Source: Phycisphaeraceae bacterium
Lineage (GTDB): Bacteria; Planctomycetota; Phycisphaerae; Phycisphaerales; UBA1924
Assembly (NCBI GenBank): GCA_019636515.1
Contig: JAHBXI010000004.1
Coordinates: 62,001 to 126,000 of the forward strand
DNA length: 64,000 bases
Direction: 5' to 3'
Position numbers and translations under genes: made by a program. Shown here piece after piece: positions 27,425 through 36,868 of this stretch; position 1 is the stretch's first letter; the number at the start of each line of letters is the position of its first letter. Under the pieces are notes generated by a model, which made no database searches, was not told the origin of the DNA, and worked only from the letters and a program-made list of their open reading frames with translations.

Positions 27425-28786
27425 ATGATCCCACTCGCGGCCATCCTCTCTTTGATGGCGGCCACGCCGCCCCGGCATGCCTCCGAGAACGCGGCCCTCG
27501 CGATGGCGGCGATCTCGGCCGAACGGTGCGCCGCCGACGTTGAAACGCTCGCCGCCTTTGGCACCCGCCACACCCTCTCGGACACCGATTCCCCGACGCG
27601 GGGGATCGGCGCGGCGCGGCGATGGATCAAATCGCAGTTCGAGGCCATCGCCGCCACCTCCAACGGCCGCATGACCGCCTCCTTCGAGACCTTCGAGATC
27701 CCGCCCGGGCCTCGCGTGCCCGCGGGGGCGACCATCGTGAACGTCGTCGCGGTGCTTCGCGGCGTCATGCCCGAGGCCGCCGGCCGGGCCTGCTACGTCG
27801 TCGGACATTACGACAGCCGCAACGGAGAGCCGCTCGATGCCTCGGGTGACGCCCCGGGCGCCAACGACAACGCCAGCGGAACCGCCGTCGTGCTTGAGTG
27901 CGCCCGCGTCCTGGCCTTGCTCCCCACCGACGCCACGATCGTCTTTCTCGCCACCGCCGGCGAGGAGCAGGGGCTCCTGGGCGCGCGGGCCCACGCCGAG
28001 GTCGTGGCCGCCGAGCGACGATGGACGATCAACGGCGTTCTCAACAACGACATCGTCGGCGACCCGTACGGCTGGAGCACGGCACCCGACCCGGCCGACC
28101 GGTCGTCCATCCGCGTCTTCTCGGAGGGCTTGCCCCGGAACCCCTCGGCACAGCGCCTGTCCGAGTTGCGGGCGATCGGCGCGGAGAACGACTCCACGAG
28201 CCGCCAACTCGCCCGGTTCGTGGCCGAGATCGCCGCCGTCGAGAAAACGGGGATCCGTCCCAGGATCACCTACCGGCACGACCGCTTCCTCCGCGGAGGC
28301 GACCATTCGTGCTTCAACGACGCGGGATTCTCCGCCGTCCGATTCACGGCGCCCAAGGAAGATTACAACCGTCAGCACCAGGACGTTCGAGTCGAGACGG
28401 CGCCCGATGGATCGACCATCACGTTCGGCGACCTCCCCCGCTTTGTCAACCCCGAGTACCTCGCGGACGTGGCGAGGCTCAACGCCGCCGTCCTGGTCCA
28501 CCTGGCCAACGCCCCGTCGGCCCCGGCCGACGTCCGCGTGATCACGGCTCAACTTGAAAACCCCACCACGCTGCGCTGGTCACCAAGCCCGGAGCCGGAT
28601 GTGGCGGGCTACGAAATCGTCTGGCGCGAGACCACCAGCCCGACCTGGGACCATGCCCGCGACGTCGGGACCACGACCGAGGCCGTTGTGGAACTCAGCA
28701 AGGACGACTGGTTCTTCGGTGTTCGCGCCTACGACCGCGACGGGTATCGGTCGCCCGTCTCGTTTGCCGGGGCGGCCACGCGCTGA
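27425..28786 (+). CDS. Exported M28-family zinc aminopeptidase
   Basis: A 453-residue protein with a signal-peptide-like N-terminus (IPLAAILSLMAATPP). The M28 di-zinc site is visible: His128 (VVGHYDSR), Asp148 (GANDNASGT), the catalytic pair Glu180/181 (AGEEQGLLG), Asp209 (NNDIVGD) and a His in RGGDHSCFNDAG. The final ~95 residues (PADVRVITAQLENPTTLRWS onwards) look like a fibronectin-III-type domain, giving a peptidase plus adhesion-type architecture. It probably releases N-terminal residues from peptides outside the cytoplasm. The gene is divergent from the ABC exporter genes across about 200 bases. Confidence 0.85.
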   Translation: MIPLAAILSLMAATPPRHASENAALAMAAISAERCAADVETLAAFGTRHTLSDTDSPTRGIGAARRWIKSQFEAIAATSNGRMTASFETFEIPPGPRVPAGATIVNVVAVLRGVMPEAAGRACYVVGHYDSRNGEPLDASGDAPGANDNASGTAVVLECARVLALLPTDATIVFLATAGEEQGLLGARAHAEVVAAERRWTINGVLNNDIVGDPYGWSTAPDPADRSSIRVFSEGLPRNPSAQRLSELRAIGAENDSTSRQLARFVAEIAAVEKTGIRPRITYRHDRFLRGGDHSCFNDAGFSAVRFTAPKEDYNRQHQDVRVETAPDGSTITFGDLPRFVNPEYLADVARLNAAVLVHLANAPSAPADVRVITAQLENPTTLRWSPSPEPDVAGYEIVWRETTSPTWDHARDVGTTTEAVVELSKDDWFFGVRAYDRDGYRSPVSFAGAATR

Positions 28787-28813
28787 CGCGACACCATTCT
28801 TGCACGCCGCCGG

Positions 28814-29959
28814 CTAACGCGGGCTGGCCTCGCCCTCGGTTCGCGAGTAAACGATTTCCCTGGCGCGGAGTTCGGCCAGGATCGCCTCGACAACCCCCGC
28901 GTCCGATCCTATTTGTTCCGGAGCCAGCACCCCGGGGCGACGCAGCCGGCCGGACGCGATCAGGCGGGCCGTGGCCGTACACGGCAACGCGGTCGTCCGT
29001 GACATGCTGGTCGCCCCCGTCGGCCCGTGGAAAAAATCGAGAAGATCCCAGCACACCCGGACCGATCGACCGCCCCGCTTCCCGCGTGTCACAATCCGCA
29101 TCACCGTCAGGTCCTCCTCACCGGGCTGGTACGTCCACATCGGGAACATCAGCCGGGAGATCACCTCGAGCGGGACCACCGCCTTTCCGCCAACCTCGAT
29201 CGGCTCCTTGCTGAAAAGCCCGATCGACCGCAGCACCCGCATCAGTTCGTAGTGCCCGGGGTAGCGGAGTGTCTTTTCCTTCATGAACGGGACGGCCATC
29301 GTCCTGGCCAGACTCCGCAGGCCGTCGGTGTTGACCGCCTCGAGCGTGCCCAGGCCCGAAAAGTCCATCAGTTCAGGCTCGGTCAGCGCGGGGCGCACCA
29401 CCACGCGGCCGTGCTCGACCAGCCGCGTCGGTCGCGTGTACTCCTCGATCACGTCGGACGGGGCGAACCCGGCCTTGTACTGGAACGGCCACGAACGCTC
29501 CCGGGGAAGGCCCCCGACGTAGATCTCGATCTCCGAGCACTCGTCAAGCCCAGAGGCCTCGTGCCCGGCGAGCAGGTTCGACATCCCGGGGGCGACGCCC
29601 ATGTCCACCACCGCCGTCACGCCGCGGCTCCTGGCAAGATCGTCCAGGTCGAGGGCCTCCTCGGGCATGAACGAGATGTCGCAGTAGTTCTTTCCCGACT
29701 CGATCACGGCCCGCAGCGCGGCAAAGCCGAGGCGGCTCGCCAGGGCCCCCAGCACGATGTCGAACGGCTCGACCACCCTCGCGATCGCCGCGGGGTCCGA
29801 GAGATCGGCCCGGAGGGCGGCGATCTTCCCGCCGCCTCGCGCCCGGGCCGCGTCGAGGTTGCCCTCGTTCACGTCGGCGATGGTGACGTCAAAGTCACGG
29901 GCCATGTCCGCCGCCATGACCGAACCCACCATCCCCGCGCCCAGAACGATCGCTTTCAT
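28814..29959 (-). CDS. Saccharopine dehydrogenase-family oxidoreductase
   Basis: A 381-residue NAD(P)-dependent enzyme. The Rossmann motif KAIVLGAGMVGSVMAADMAR opens the protein and Asp31 follows in VTIADVNEG. Segments YCDISFMPEEAL and DMGVAPGMSNLLAGHE are typical of the lysine-6-dehydrogenase/saccharopine-reductase group. The C-terminal part WTYQPGEEDLTVMRIVTRG is also characteristic. Its reaction (saccharopine, lysine or carboxynorspermidine metabolism) cannot be fixed from the sequence. It is on the same strand as yidC and separated from it by about 50 bases, so it may be read with it. Confidence 0.85.
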   Translation of the reverse strand: MKAIVLGAGMVGSVMAADMARDFDVTIADVNEGNLDAARARGGGKIAALRADLSDPAAIARVVEPFDIVLGALASRLGFAALRAVIESGKNYCDISFMPEEALDLDDLARSRGVTAVVDMGVAPGMSNLLAGHEASGLDECSEIEIYVGGLPRERSWPFQYKAGFAPSDVIEEYTRPTRLVEHGRVVVRPALTEPELMDFSGLGTLEAVNTDGLRSLARTMAVPFMKEKTLRYPGHYELMRVLRSIGLFSKEPIEVGGKAVVPLEVISRLMFPMWTYQPGEEDLTVMRIVTRGKRGGRSVRVCWDLLDFFHGPTGATSMSRTTALPCTATARLIASGRLRRPGVLAPEQIGSDAGVVEAILAELRAREIVYSRTEGEASPR

Positions 29960-30007
29960 CGGATCACCTCCGCCGTCTCCCGCGCCCGAACCGAATCCTC
30001 GCGGGGC

Positions 30008-32296
30008 TTACTTCCGGCCCCGGCCCTTGTTCAGTTGGTCGCGGCGGGCCTTGGCCTCGGCGGCCTGTCGCTTCTGCTCGGCGGCCTCGGTGAGGCGCGC
30101 GAGCAAGCCCTTGGCGTTGGGGTCCCGCGGGGCGCGGCGCAATTTATCCTCGTCGAGCAGGCCGTGCTTGTTGATGTGGCGGCGTATCCACGCGTTCTCG
30201 ACGATCGCCAGCGCCGAGTTGGTCGTGAAGTACAGCGCCAGGCCCGCCGGGGAGTTGTACATGAATACCGGGAACATGAATACCGACATGAACTTGATCA
30301 TGCGCTGCTGCATCACCTGCTCGGGCGTCAACGGGGTCGCCGACGGCGGCGTCAGGTATTTCTGGTGAAAGAAGAAAACCACGCCCAGCAGCAGCGGCAG
30401 AACGTTCAGCGACCCGATCGGGCCCATCAGCGAGGACAGCAGCGGCACGTGGAACGACCGGCCGAAACTCACCAGCGCGTCGGGGTGCGACATATCCGCC
30501 AGAAAGCCCCAGTTCCCGCCGGTGATCCACTGCACGGCCCCGTAGAACGCCGGCTCGTTCCGCAGTTCCACCGCGTAGAACAGCAGCGCGTACAACGACA
30601 GCCACACGGGCGTCACCAGGAGCATCGGCAGGCAGCCGAGCATCCCGAACGGGCTGACGCCCTCCTCCCGCCACAGCGCCGCCATCTCCGCCTGCATCTT
30701 CTTCGGGTCGTCGCGGTAACGCTCCTGGATCTTCTTTTGCTTGGGCTGCATCAGCGACATCTGCTTGCCGAATCGCTGCATCCGGATCTGCGACCACCGT
30801 GTCAGCGGGTGAAGGCACGTCCGCACGAACACCACCAGGAAGATGATCGCCATCGACCAGTCCCGGAACACCCGGTCGTGCAGGAAGTGCAGCACGTGGC
30901 GCAGCACGAACGTCACCGGCTCGAAGGTACACCACGCGCACGGGCCGCCCATGTTGTACACCACCATCCCGCGAATACCCATCGCGTCCGCCACCGGCTC
31001 CGACTTCATCAACGGCTTGGACAACGGGCCCATCCAAAGGCCCATCGAAACATCCGCCGAGGCGCCCGCGGGGATCACCAGCGGACGCGAATCGAACCGG
31101 TACGCCATGATCGGGTCCAGCGACTCACCCGTCGCATCCACGGGGTTGACCAGCACCCGCTTGACCACCTCGACCCACCCCCACGTCTTCACCGGCTGGG
31201 ACGACGTCACGTCGACCACGGGGTGGCCCGCCACGCCGAAATACCGGTTGGTCATCCCGGACCAGCACAGTTCGAGACGCTTCTCCGCGATGATCGAATC
31301 GGGCCAGACGTCCCATTCCGCCGGGTACCCCACGACCGACGCCCGGCCGAACAACTCCGACCTCAGGCGCCCCGCGAACTCGTCCGCCATCACCGTCTGC
31401 CGAGCCGGATCCACCGACGGCGGCAGCAGGTAGCCCATGGGGACGCGGCGCCGATCGCCGCCGTACCCGTCCGAGTCCTGCGGTAGATCAACCGGCCCCA
31501 ACTGAAGCCAACGCACCGTCATCGACGCGGGCGAGAGATTGAAAATCGTCTGCCGAACCCCGACTTCGTGCTCCCGGCCGATCACGTACTCGCGCTCGAC
31601 GCGCAAGACCCGTCGCCCCGACTCGTCCTCCACGAACGCCTCGAACACGCCGGGACGCTCCGCCGCGACCTGCCGCCACGTCGGCCCGCCGGCGCTGGCC
31701 GCCAGCACCACGAACGACCCATCAACCTCCACCCCAAGCGCCGCCATCGGCGTGACGGTCGCCGGGGCCACCGAACCGTCCGGCTGGCGCGACAGCGGCA
31801 CGACCTTCTCAGACTGGATCGTGTAGTTCGTCGATCGACGCCAGTCCACGAAATGCTCGGAGAGCCGGTACTCGCGGATCCCCGCGCCGATGGGAGAAAA
31901 CTCGATCACTCCGGCGGCCCAGAGTGGATCCACCGAACCCGCCCGCGCGTACGACGTCGCGAGTGGATCGCCGGGGAACACCGACGCCCGAAGACCCCGA
32001 AGGGGAGCGCCGGCCTTGGGCATGGGAGCCTCCGGCTCCGGGGGCTCAACGCCCGACATCGACGGGCGGGTGGCCCGGGACGCGTCCGACGCCTGATCCG
32101 GCCCCGTGACGGGCGCGGCGTCGCCGGCGCGCGGCTCGGGCGACGGCAACTCGACGGCGGGAGCCGGCGGCTGGGGCTGCTGCTGGCGGGAAGAGTTCTT
32201 CCCGACCGACCACACCACGCCAAGACCCGCCAGGATCATCACCAGGAGCACCACGATCCGTAGCCCGACGTTCTGCGATGAAGGCTGTTGCTGCAT
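30008..32296 (-). CDS. yidC: Membrane protein insertase YidC
   Basis: A 762-residue YidC/Oxa1 insertase, which places proteins in the inner membrane alone or with SecYEG. The first helix (LRIVVLLVMILAGLGVVWSV, about residues 13-32) precedes a large periplasmic domain, then the five-helix core begins near residue 500. The core has WSQIRMQRFGKQMSLMQPKQ and KIQERYRDDPKKMQAEMAAL, the cytosolic hairpin, followed by GCLPMLLVTPVWLSLYAL. It is longer than E. coli YidC (548) because of a larger periplasmic domain. The start is the ATG at 32294-32296. rnpA/rpmH are not adjacent, although they often neighbour yidC. Confidence 0.96.
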   Translation of the reverse strand: MQQQPSSQNVGLRIVVLLVMILAGLGVVWSVGKNSSRQQQPQPPAPAVELPSPEPRAGDAAPVTGPDQASDASRATRPSMSGVEPPEPEAPMPKAGAPLRGLRASVFPGDPLATSYARAGSVDPLWAAGVIEFSPIGAGIREYRLSEHFVDWRRSTNYTIQSEKVVPLSRQPDGSVAPATVTPMAALGVEVDGSFVVLAASAGGPTWRQVAAERPGVFEAFVEDESGRRVLRVEREYVIGREHEVGVRQTIFNLSPASMTVRWLQLGPVDLPQDSDGYGGDRRRVPMGYLLPPSVDPARQTVMADEFAGRLRSELFGRASVVGYPAEWDVWPDSIIAEKRLELCWSGMTNRYFGVAGHPVVDVTSSQPVKTWGWVEVVKRVLVNPVDATGESLDPIMAYRFDSRPLVIPAGASADVSMGLWMGPLSKPLMKSEPVADAMGIRGMVVYNMGGPCAWCTFEPVTFVLRHVLHFLHDRVFRDWSMAIIFLVVFVRTCLHPLTRWSQIRMQRFGKQMSLMQPKQKKIQERYRDDPKKMQAEMAALWREEGVSPFGMLGCLPMLLVTPVWLSLYALLFYAVELRNEPAFYGAVQWITGGNWGFLADMSHPDALVSFGRSFHVPLLSSLMGPIGSLNVLPLLLGVVFFFHQKYLTPPSATPLTPEQVMQQRMIKFMSVFMFPVFMYNSPAGLALYFTTNSALAIVENAWIRRHINKHGLLDEDKLRRAPRDPNAKGLLARLTEAAEQKRQAAEAKARRDQLNKGRGRK

Positions 32297-32500
32297 GGAT
32301 TCTCGGGACGTAGGAGACAGGCCGACGCGGGGATCGCCGGTCGGACGCCCGCCTGCCGAGCGGGTCGTGCCCGGGCATGTCGCGCGTCGCCACCCCCGAC
32401 GGCAATCCCAACCCCGGGGCAAAGGGTCTAGTCTAGGGTCCCCGAGAATCCGTGCGCCGGCGATCCGCGGCGATCGCAGCCCGGGCGCGCCGGTCGCGGC

Positions 32501-33325
32501 TCATTGTCCTTCATACAGGCGGTTGGCGAGACGGTCGTTCAACTCGGGGATCGATCGGATCTTCCTCGCCGTCACGTCCACGTTGTACGGGACCCGCACG
32601 AACTCGGCCCGGTTGTGGTGAAGGATCACGTAGCACGCGTTGGGGTTGCCATCGCGCGGCTGTCCCACCGAGCCCACGTTGATGACCGCCTTCTCGTCGT
32701 CTCGGAACGAGTACGACCGCTCCTCCCCGAGTTCGTCGGGTGGATAAAAGTCCGGCTCGTCCGTAAACACCCCGGGCACGTGCGTATGGCCGACGATCGC
32801 CAGGCGTTCGACCCGGTCGAACACCGCGCGGATCTTGTCCGGGTACATCCGGGGGTCGGTCGCGAAGATGTACTCGTTGATCGGACGCCGGGGAGAGCCA
32901 TGCACCGCCAGGACGGATGAGCCGTTGTCGGGGAGGGTCTCCAGCACCCGAACCCGCAGCCGACCCAGGAACTGGTACCGCTCGGTACGGAGTTGGTCGT
33001 CCGGCTCGTGGTCGAAGCGATCCCGCGTCCAGTACGCCGCCGACTCGGCGTCCTGATTGAAATTGGTGGGTTCGTACAGAACCGCAAAGTCGTGGTTCCC
33101 CATGAGTGACCACTGGCACCTCGTTCGGATGAGGTCGACGCACTCCAGGGGCTCTGGTCCATACCCGACGATGTCACCCAGGCAGATGATCCGATCGACC
33201 TTCCGGGAGTCGATGTCGGCCAGGACCGACCGCAAGGCTTCGGCGTTCCCGTGGATATCACTGATGACGGCGGTTGACAAGGGGCTTTCCGTTTGGGTCG
33301 TGGCCTGTCTCGCTGACTCCCGCAT
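32501..33325 (-). CDS. Calcineurin-like metallophosphoesterase
   Basis: A 274-residue two-metal phosphoesterase. The five motifs are in order: SDIHGN, GDIVGYGPEP, GNHDFAV, VLAVHGSP and VGHTHVPGVF. The GYGPEP form after the second motif marks the YfcE/DUF4453-like subgroup of cytosolic phosphodiesterases. Substrate unknown; nucleotide or phosphoprotein hydrolysis is likely. The start is taken at the ATG 33323-33325. A TTG at 33278-33280, preceded by GGAAAG, would begin just before STAVISDIHGN and is a serious alternative. Confidence 0.85.
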   Translation of the reverse strand: MRESARQATTQTESPLSTAVISDIHGNAEALRSVLADIDSRKVDRIICLGDIVGYGPEPLECVDLIRTRCQWSLMGNHDFAVLYEPTNFNQDAESAAYWTRDRFDHEPDDQLRTERYQFLGRLRVRVLETLPDNGSSVLAVHGSPRRPINEYIFATDPRMYPDKIRAVFDRVERLAIVGHTHVPGVFTDEPDFYPPDELGEERSYSFRDDEKAVINVGSVGQPRDGNPNACYVILHHNRAEFVRVPYNVDVTARKIRSIPELNDRLANRLYEGQ

Positions 33326-33695
33326 CCCGGATCGACGCCGATTCGGACTCTCTCCATGCGACGCCGCGCGGCGAATCGGGTCACGATGCTACGACTCTTC
33401 CCCAAACCGGGCAATATAAAGAAGCATGGTCCCTCCCTGACGATATCCGGACAAGTCCCATGATGCCCGTCGTGCGGTCCCCCGTCGATCCGGCAGGGTT
33501 GGGTCAGGTTGCGGCCTCCGCGGACCGATAGTCACCCCGTCCAAATGGCCACCGGGGGCTACCATGCCTCTCGGGGCCGTACGGAATCTTCGGCACGGAC
33601 TTTGCCCATCCTTGGGCGGTCCACCTCTCGACGTTGCCCGCGACCTGTCACGATCGTCGCCGGCATCCTTCCGAGCGGCCAGAAAGGGAGATCGC
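33326..33695. other. Divergent intergenic region before the clpP pair
   Basis: About 370 bases between the metallophosphoesterase start (minus strand) and the first clpP start (plus strand). No coding region was found apart from an in-frame extension of clpP from an ATG at 33564, which I consider untranslated or low-probability. The promoter for the clpP pair should lie here. No structured element was recognised. Confidence 0.4.
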
Positions 33696-34295
33696 ATGCC
33701 CGCCGCCAGCGTCACGTACCAACGCACGCGCGAAATGACCATCGACGAATTGCTCCTGGAAAACCGGGTTGTCTTCCTCATCGGGGAGATCAACCAGGCC
33801 TCGGCCGCAAGAGTCATGATGCAGATGCTCTACCTCGAGAACCAAAAACGGGGCGCCGACATCAACTTCTACATCAATTCGCCGGGCGGGGCCGTCGACG
33901 ACACCCTCGCCCTCTACGACACCATCCGCTTCATGAGCAGCCCGGTCTCGACCTACTGCCTGGGCCGGGCCTATTCCGGAGCCGCCGTACTCCTGGCGGC
34001 CGGGCAAAAAGGAAAACGCTACATCCTCCCGCACGCCAAGGTCATGATCCACCAGCCCTACGGCGGCGTCACCGGGCAGGCCGAGGATATCCGCATCCAG
34101 GCCGAGCAGATCATCAAGGCCAAGGCCGAACTCAACCGAATCCTCGCCGAGTGCTCCGGTCAGTCCATCGAGAACCTCCAGCGAGACAGCGAGCGAGACA
34201 AGTACTTCTCCGCCGAAGAGGCCATGAACTACGGGCTGGTTGACGAGGTTCTTCGCGAGCCACAGAAATCCGTCGCCACCCCCGGAGTCCGCTGA
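33696..34295 (+). CDS. clpP: ATP-dependent Clp protease proteolytic subunit (first of two)
   Basis: A 199-residue ClpP, the serine peptidase ring used by ClpX/ClpA/ClpC. The triad is complete: Ser94 in GRAYSGAAVL, His119 in MIHQPYGG, and Asp168 in DSERDKYFSAEEA. SPGGAVDDT, NFYINSPGGA and YGLVDEVL are standard. AAAGGGAG lies five bases before the ATG at 33696. A second clpP follows 155 bases downstream, separated by a tandem 18-bp repeat, so mixed ClpP1P2 rings are likely. No clpX is adjacent. Confidence 0.95.
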   Translation: MPAASVTYQRTREMTIDELLLENRVVFLIGEINQASAARVMMQMLYLENQKRGADINFYINSPGGAVDDTLALYDTIRFMSSPVSTYCLGRAYSGAAVLLAAGQKGKRYILPHAKVMIHQPYGGVTGQAEDIRIQAEQIIKAKAELNRILAECSGQSIENLQRDSERDKYFSAEEAMNYGLVDEVLREPQKSVATPGVR

Positions 34296-34301
34296 TACCA
34301 C

Positions 34302-34337
34302 TTTGACGCCCGGTACCGATTTGACGCGCGGTACCGA
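34302..34337. repeat. Tandem 18-bp direct repeat between the two clpP genes
   Basis: Two head-to-tail copies, tttgacgcccggtaccga (34302-34319) and tttgacgcgcggtaccga (34320-34337), differ at one base. Each contains TTGACG, one base off a -35 consensus, and an interrupted palindrome core ggtacc. Likely a promoter/operator element for the second clpP, or a chance duplication. Confidence 0.6.
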
Positions 34338-34450
34338 GCGCCGGGAAACCCTCCACGCGACCCATCTTGTTCCGGCAACCGTCCCGATCCCGTCCGTGCC
34401 CTCGACCCGTTCGTGCCCAACGTCTCGTGCCCGCTCGGAAGGAGCGCCCC

Positions 34451-35074
34451 ATGTCCGGTTACCTAGTCCCCATCGTCATCGAAAAATCCGCCAAGGGCGA
34501 GCGCGCGTACGACATCTACTCGCGTCTGCTCAAGGATCGAATCATCTTCGTCGGCGGACCCATCACCGACGAACTCTCCAACCTCGTCGTCGCCCAGTTG
34601 CTCTTCCTGGCCAACGAGGACCCCAAGAACGACATCCATATGTACGTCAACAGCCCCGGAGGGAGCGTCACCGCCGGCCTGGGCATCATCGACACGATGG
34701 CCTTCGTCCAGCCCGACGTGTGTACCTACATCATCGGGCAGGCCGCCAGCATGGGAAGCCTCATCGCCGTCAGCGGGGCCAGGGGCAAGCGGTTCACTCT
34801 CCGCAACTCACGCAACCTCATGCACCAACCCCTCCTCTCGGGCGTCATGGAGGGGCAGGCCACCGACATCGAGATCGAAGCGCGCGAGATGCTCCGCCTC
34901 CGAGACCGCATCTACCAGGTCTACGCCCAGGCCACCGGCCAGACCATCGACCGCGTCGCCAAGGACTGCGACCGCAACAAGTGGCTCGACGACCACGAAA
35001 TGAAAGACTACGGGCTCGTCGACGGCGTCCTAAGCCGCATGCCGATGACCGCCCGGTCGCGCGACGACGAGTGA
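34451..35074 (+). CDS. clpP: ATP-dependent Clp protease proteolytic subunit (second, atypical triad)
   Basis: A 207-residue ClpP paralogue. Ser100 (GQAASMGSL) and His125 (LMHQPLLSG) are present. In the acid loop, [17 protein letters not shown] aligns with the usual DTDRDNFMSAEEAKEYG, so the catalytic Asp is replaced by Asn176. Listeria ClpP1 also carries Asn at this position and is weakly active or needs a partner ring, so this subunit probably depends on its neighbour. The C-terminus has an acidic tail. GGAG at 34440-34443 precedes the ATG at 34451. It is probably co-transcribed with the first clpP. Confidence 0.93.
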   Translation: MSGYLVPIVIEKSAKGERAYDIYSRLLKDRIIFVGGPITDELSNLVVAQLLFLANEDPKNDIHMYVNSPGGSVTAGLGIIDTMAFVQPDVCTYIIGQAASMGSLIAVSGARGKRFTLRNSRNLMHQPLLSGVMEGQATDIEIEAREMLRLRDRIYQVYAQATGQTIDRVAKDCDRNKWLDDHEMKDYGLVDGVLSRMPMTARSRDDE

Positions 35075-35084
35075 CCCGTCCCTC

Positions 35085-35858
35085 TCATTGCAGGTCACGG
35101 CCTCGCACGCCCCCCACCGCGTGCAGGCCCACGAACGTGTCAAAGAAGTGGATGGACTGGTCGGAAACACCCTCCCCCGACGCGCACCCGGGCTTGTGGT
35201 CCGCCTCCGTCGCCGACCCCGCGCTGCCGTCGGCCTTCGCGGATGGAACCAACGCCCCCCCCGCCGCATGCCCGGGGGACTCATCCCCCACAAGCAAGCC
35301 GTGGACACCGACCAGCAGCGTCTTGTTCGCCGGGTACACCACCTGGTGCTGGAACGTGGCGCGATACTGCTCGCGACCCGTCCGGGTTTCAAGCCTCCAG
35401 TACGCGGGATCGGCAAAGTACACGCACGGCAGCAGGAAGGGCGTCCCCCCGGGTCCCTCGCGCGAAGCCTGCTCGACGGGATAAAAAGCCTCGTGCGTGG
35501 TCCTGCCATCGAAATACGCGTCCGCCAGCGCCACGTTCCAGATCATCCCGCCGAGAAAGTACTTCTCGATATCGATCGACACGCCCTGGCTGGCGACCTC
35601 GATCGTCCAGCGTGTCCGGGATGGGTCCAGGAACGCCGGAAACGACCCGCGCCAATCCCCGCCATACACGCTCAGGACCTGGCCGCATTGCCGAAGATTG
35701 GAGAGCGTCCCCGCCTGCATCGCCCTGGAACGCACCTTGCCCAGCAGCGGTGTGGAGAGCCCCAGAAGCAGCGCGATGACCGCGACGCCCACGAGCAGTT
35801 CCATGATCGTAAACCCGCCAAGAGCCTTCCTCCCCGGTCCCCTGCTACTGGATCGCAT
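35085..35858 (-). CDS. Pseudopilin/prepilin-like protein
   Basis: A 257-residue protein with a prepilin leader. GGFTIMELLVGVAVIALLLG (about residues 14-33) shows the Gly/Phe cleavage site, Glu at +5 and the hydrophobic pilin helix, so PilD-type processing and N-methylation are expected. The C-terminal part contains an Ala/Gly/Lys-rich stretch (about residues 200-225). It starts at 35856-35858, overlapping the end of the MauE-like gene by 14 bases, so the two are co-translated. It is the last gene of a minus-strand cluster with the Cys-rich secreted protein; a role in that system rather than in a bulk pilus is likely. Confidence 0.75.
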   Translation of the reverse strand: MRSSSRGPGRKALGGFTIMELLVGVAVIALLLGLSTPLLGKVRSRAMQAGTLSNLRQCGQVLSVYGGDWRGSFPAFLDPSRTRWTIEVASQGVSIDIEKYFLGGMIWNVALADAYFDGRTTHEAFYPVEQASREGPGGTPFLLPCVYFADPAYWRLETRTGREQYRATFQHQVVYPANKTLLVGVHGLLVGDESPGHAAGGALVPSAKADGSAGSATEADHKPGCASGEGVSDQSIHFFDTFVGLHAVGGVRGRDLQ

Positions 35859-36357
35859 GACTCATCGTCCTTTCTCGAGGGAGCCTGGTGGGTTGGTTCA
35901 CGGCCCCGGGCGCGCGGCGGGTCAGCCAACTCCCCGTGACCAGGAGGGCAAGCAGGATCCCGTGGCGCCACAGCGCGCCGCGCCCCTCCGAGAGACTCTT
36001 GAAATATTCATCAACCAGGCCGAAGCACCCGCACGAGGGGGGCTTGGCCAGCAGCAGGTGCAGCCCGTACGTCAGTCCGAAGACCATCAGCAGCGAGGCC
36101 GCGGCCGCCTCGAGCCGTGCCCGGCGCACGCCCGCGAACCACAGCACCGCCATCCCCATCTCCGCCGGCGGCAGGCCGATCACCGCCGTCCACCTCGTCA
36201 CCGGACCCAGGAGCGTCCAGGTCTCGACCGTGTCCAGGAAGACCGGAAGGTCCATGGCCTTGAGGAGCCCCGCGCCGCCGATCACCGCCATCACAACGCC
36301 GGTCACCCAGACGCCGCCCCTTGCCCTCCCCGTGCCCGCGATCGAATCGTGTGTCAT
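35845..36357 (-). CDS. MauE/DoxX-family redox-associated membrane protein
   Basis: A 170-residue protein with four membrane segments (about residues 17-37, 55-77, 84-104 and 128-145). The short loop AKPPSCGCFG before the last helix has the closely spaced Cys typical of MauE/DoxX proteins. MauE-type proteins are linked to disulfide or cofactor maturation of exported enzymes, in particular methylamine dehydrogenase. Here the upstream gene encodes a secreted protein with ten cysteines and the downstream one a pseudopilin, so redox handling of that secreted protein is a reasonable inference. No methylamine dehydrogenase genes are seen. Confidence 0.75.
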   Translation of the reverse strand: MTHDSIAGTGRARGGVWVTGVVMAVIGGAGLLKAMDLPVFLDTVETWTLLGPVTRWTAVIGLPPAEMGMAVLWFAGVRRARLEAAAASLLMVFGLTYGLHLLLAKPPSCGCFGLVDEYFKSLSEGRGALWRHGILLALLVTGSWLTRRAPGAVNQPTRLPRERTMSHAIQ

Positions 36358-36451
36358 CGTGCCTCCCTCGCGTGGACGCGCCGCGGAACCGGCGCGGTCG
36401 GGATCGATCGACGTATCGGGATCCCGACCGCGCCAACCCGCCTCGTTAGAA

Positions 36452-36868
36452 TCACTCGCCGCCGACGCACGATCCCCCTTCGGGTTGCACCTGCGTGCAT
36501 ACCACGGTCTCGATGGCGGTCACCAGGCACTCGCCGGGCATCTGGCCGCACTTGGTGCGCGTGATCTTGCATTCGCCGACCACCGACGGCGGCCCGATGT
36601 CTTTCTTCCCCTTGGCGCCTTTACCGGCCGCCGCGATCACCTTGACCTTGAAGCCGGCGGGACGATCCGAGGCCTGGGCGCAGAACCACCGAATCGACTG
36701 CTGGCCCTCCTTGAACTCGCAGGCTATCGACATCGACTTGCAGCACAAAAAATCCCGGGCGATCCAGCAGTCGGCCGCCAGCGCCGACGAAGCCGCGATC
36801 GCCAGGCACGCCGCGGACGCGACGAGCCGTCCGCGACGACCTCCCTGATGGTTGATTCTCGATTCCAT
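36452..36868 (-). CDS. Secreted cysteine-rich protein, unknown function
   Basis: A 138-residue precursor with a signal peptide (LVASAACLAIAASSALA, cleavage likely before ADC). The mature part of about 106 residues has ten cysteines (including LCC and GEC repeats), an even number consistent with five disulfides. A Lys/Gly-rich stretch (AAAGKGAKGKKDIG) separates two Cys-containing halves. No family was recognised. Its position between the exported 391-residue protein gene and the MauE-like gene points to a common exported or surface function; disulfide formation through the MauE-like protein is inferred. Confidence 0.7.
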   Translation of the reverse strand: MESRINHQGGRRGRLVASAACLAIAASSALAADCWIARDFLCCKSMSIACEFKEGQQSIRWFCAQASDRPAGFKVKVIAAAGKGAKGKKDIGPPSVVGECKITRTKCGQMPGECLVTAIETVVCTQVQPEGGSCVGGE

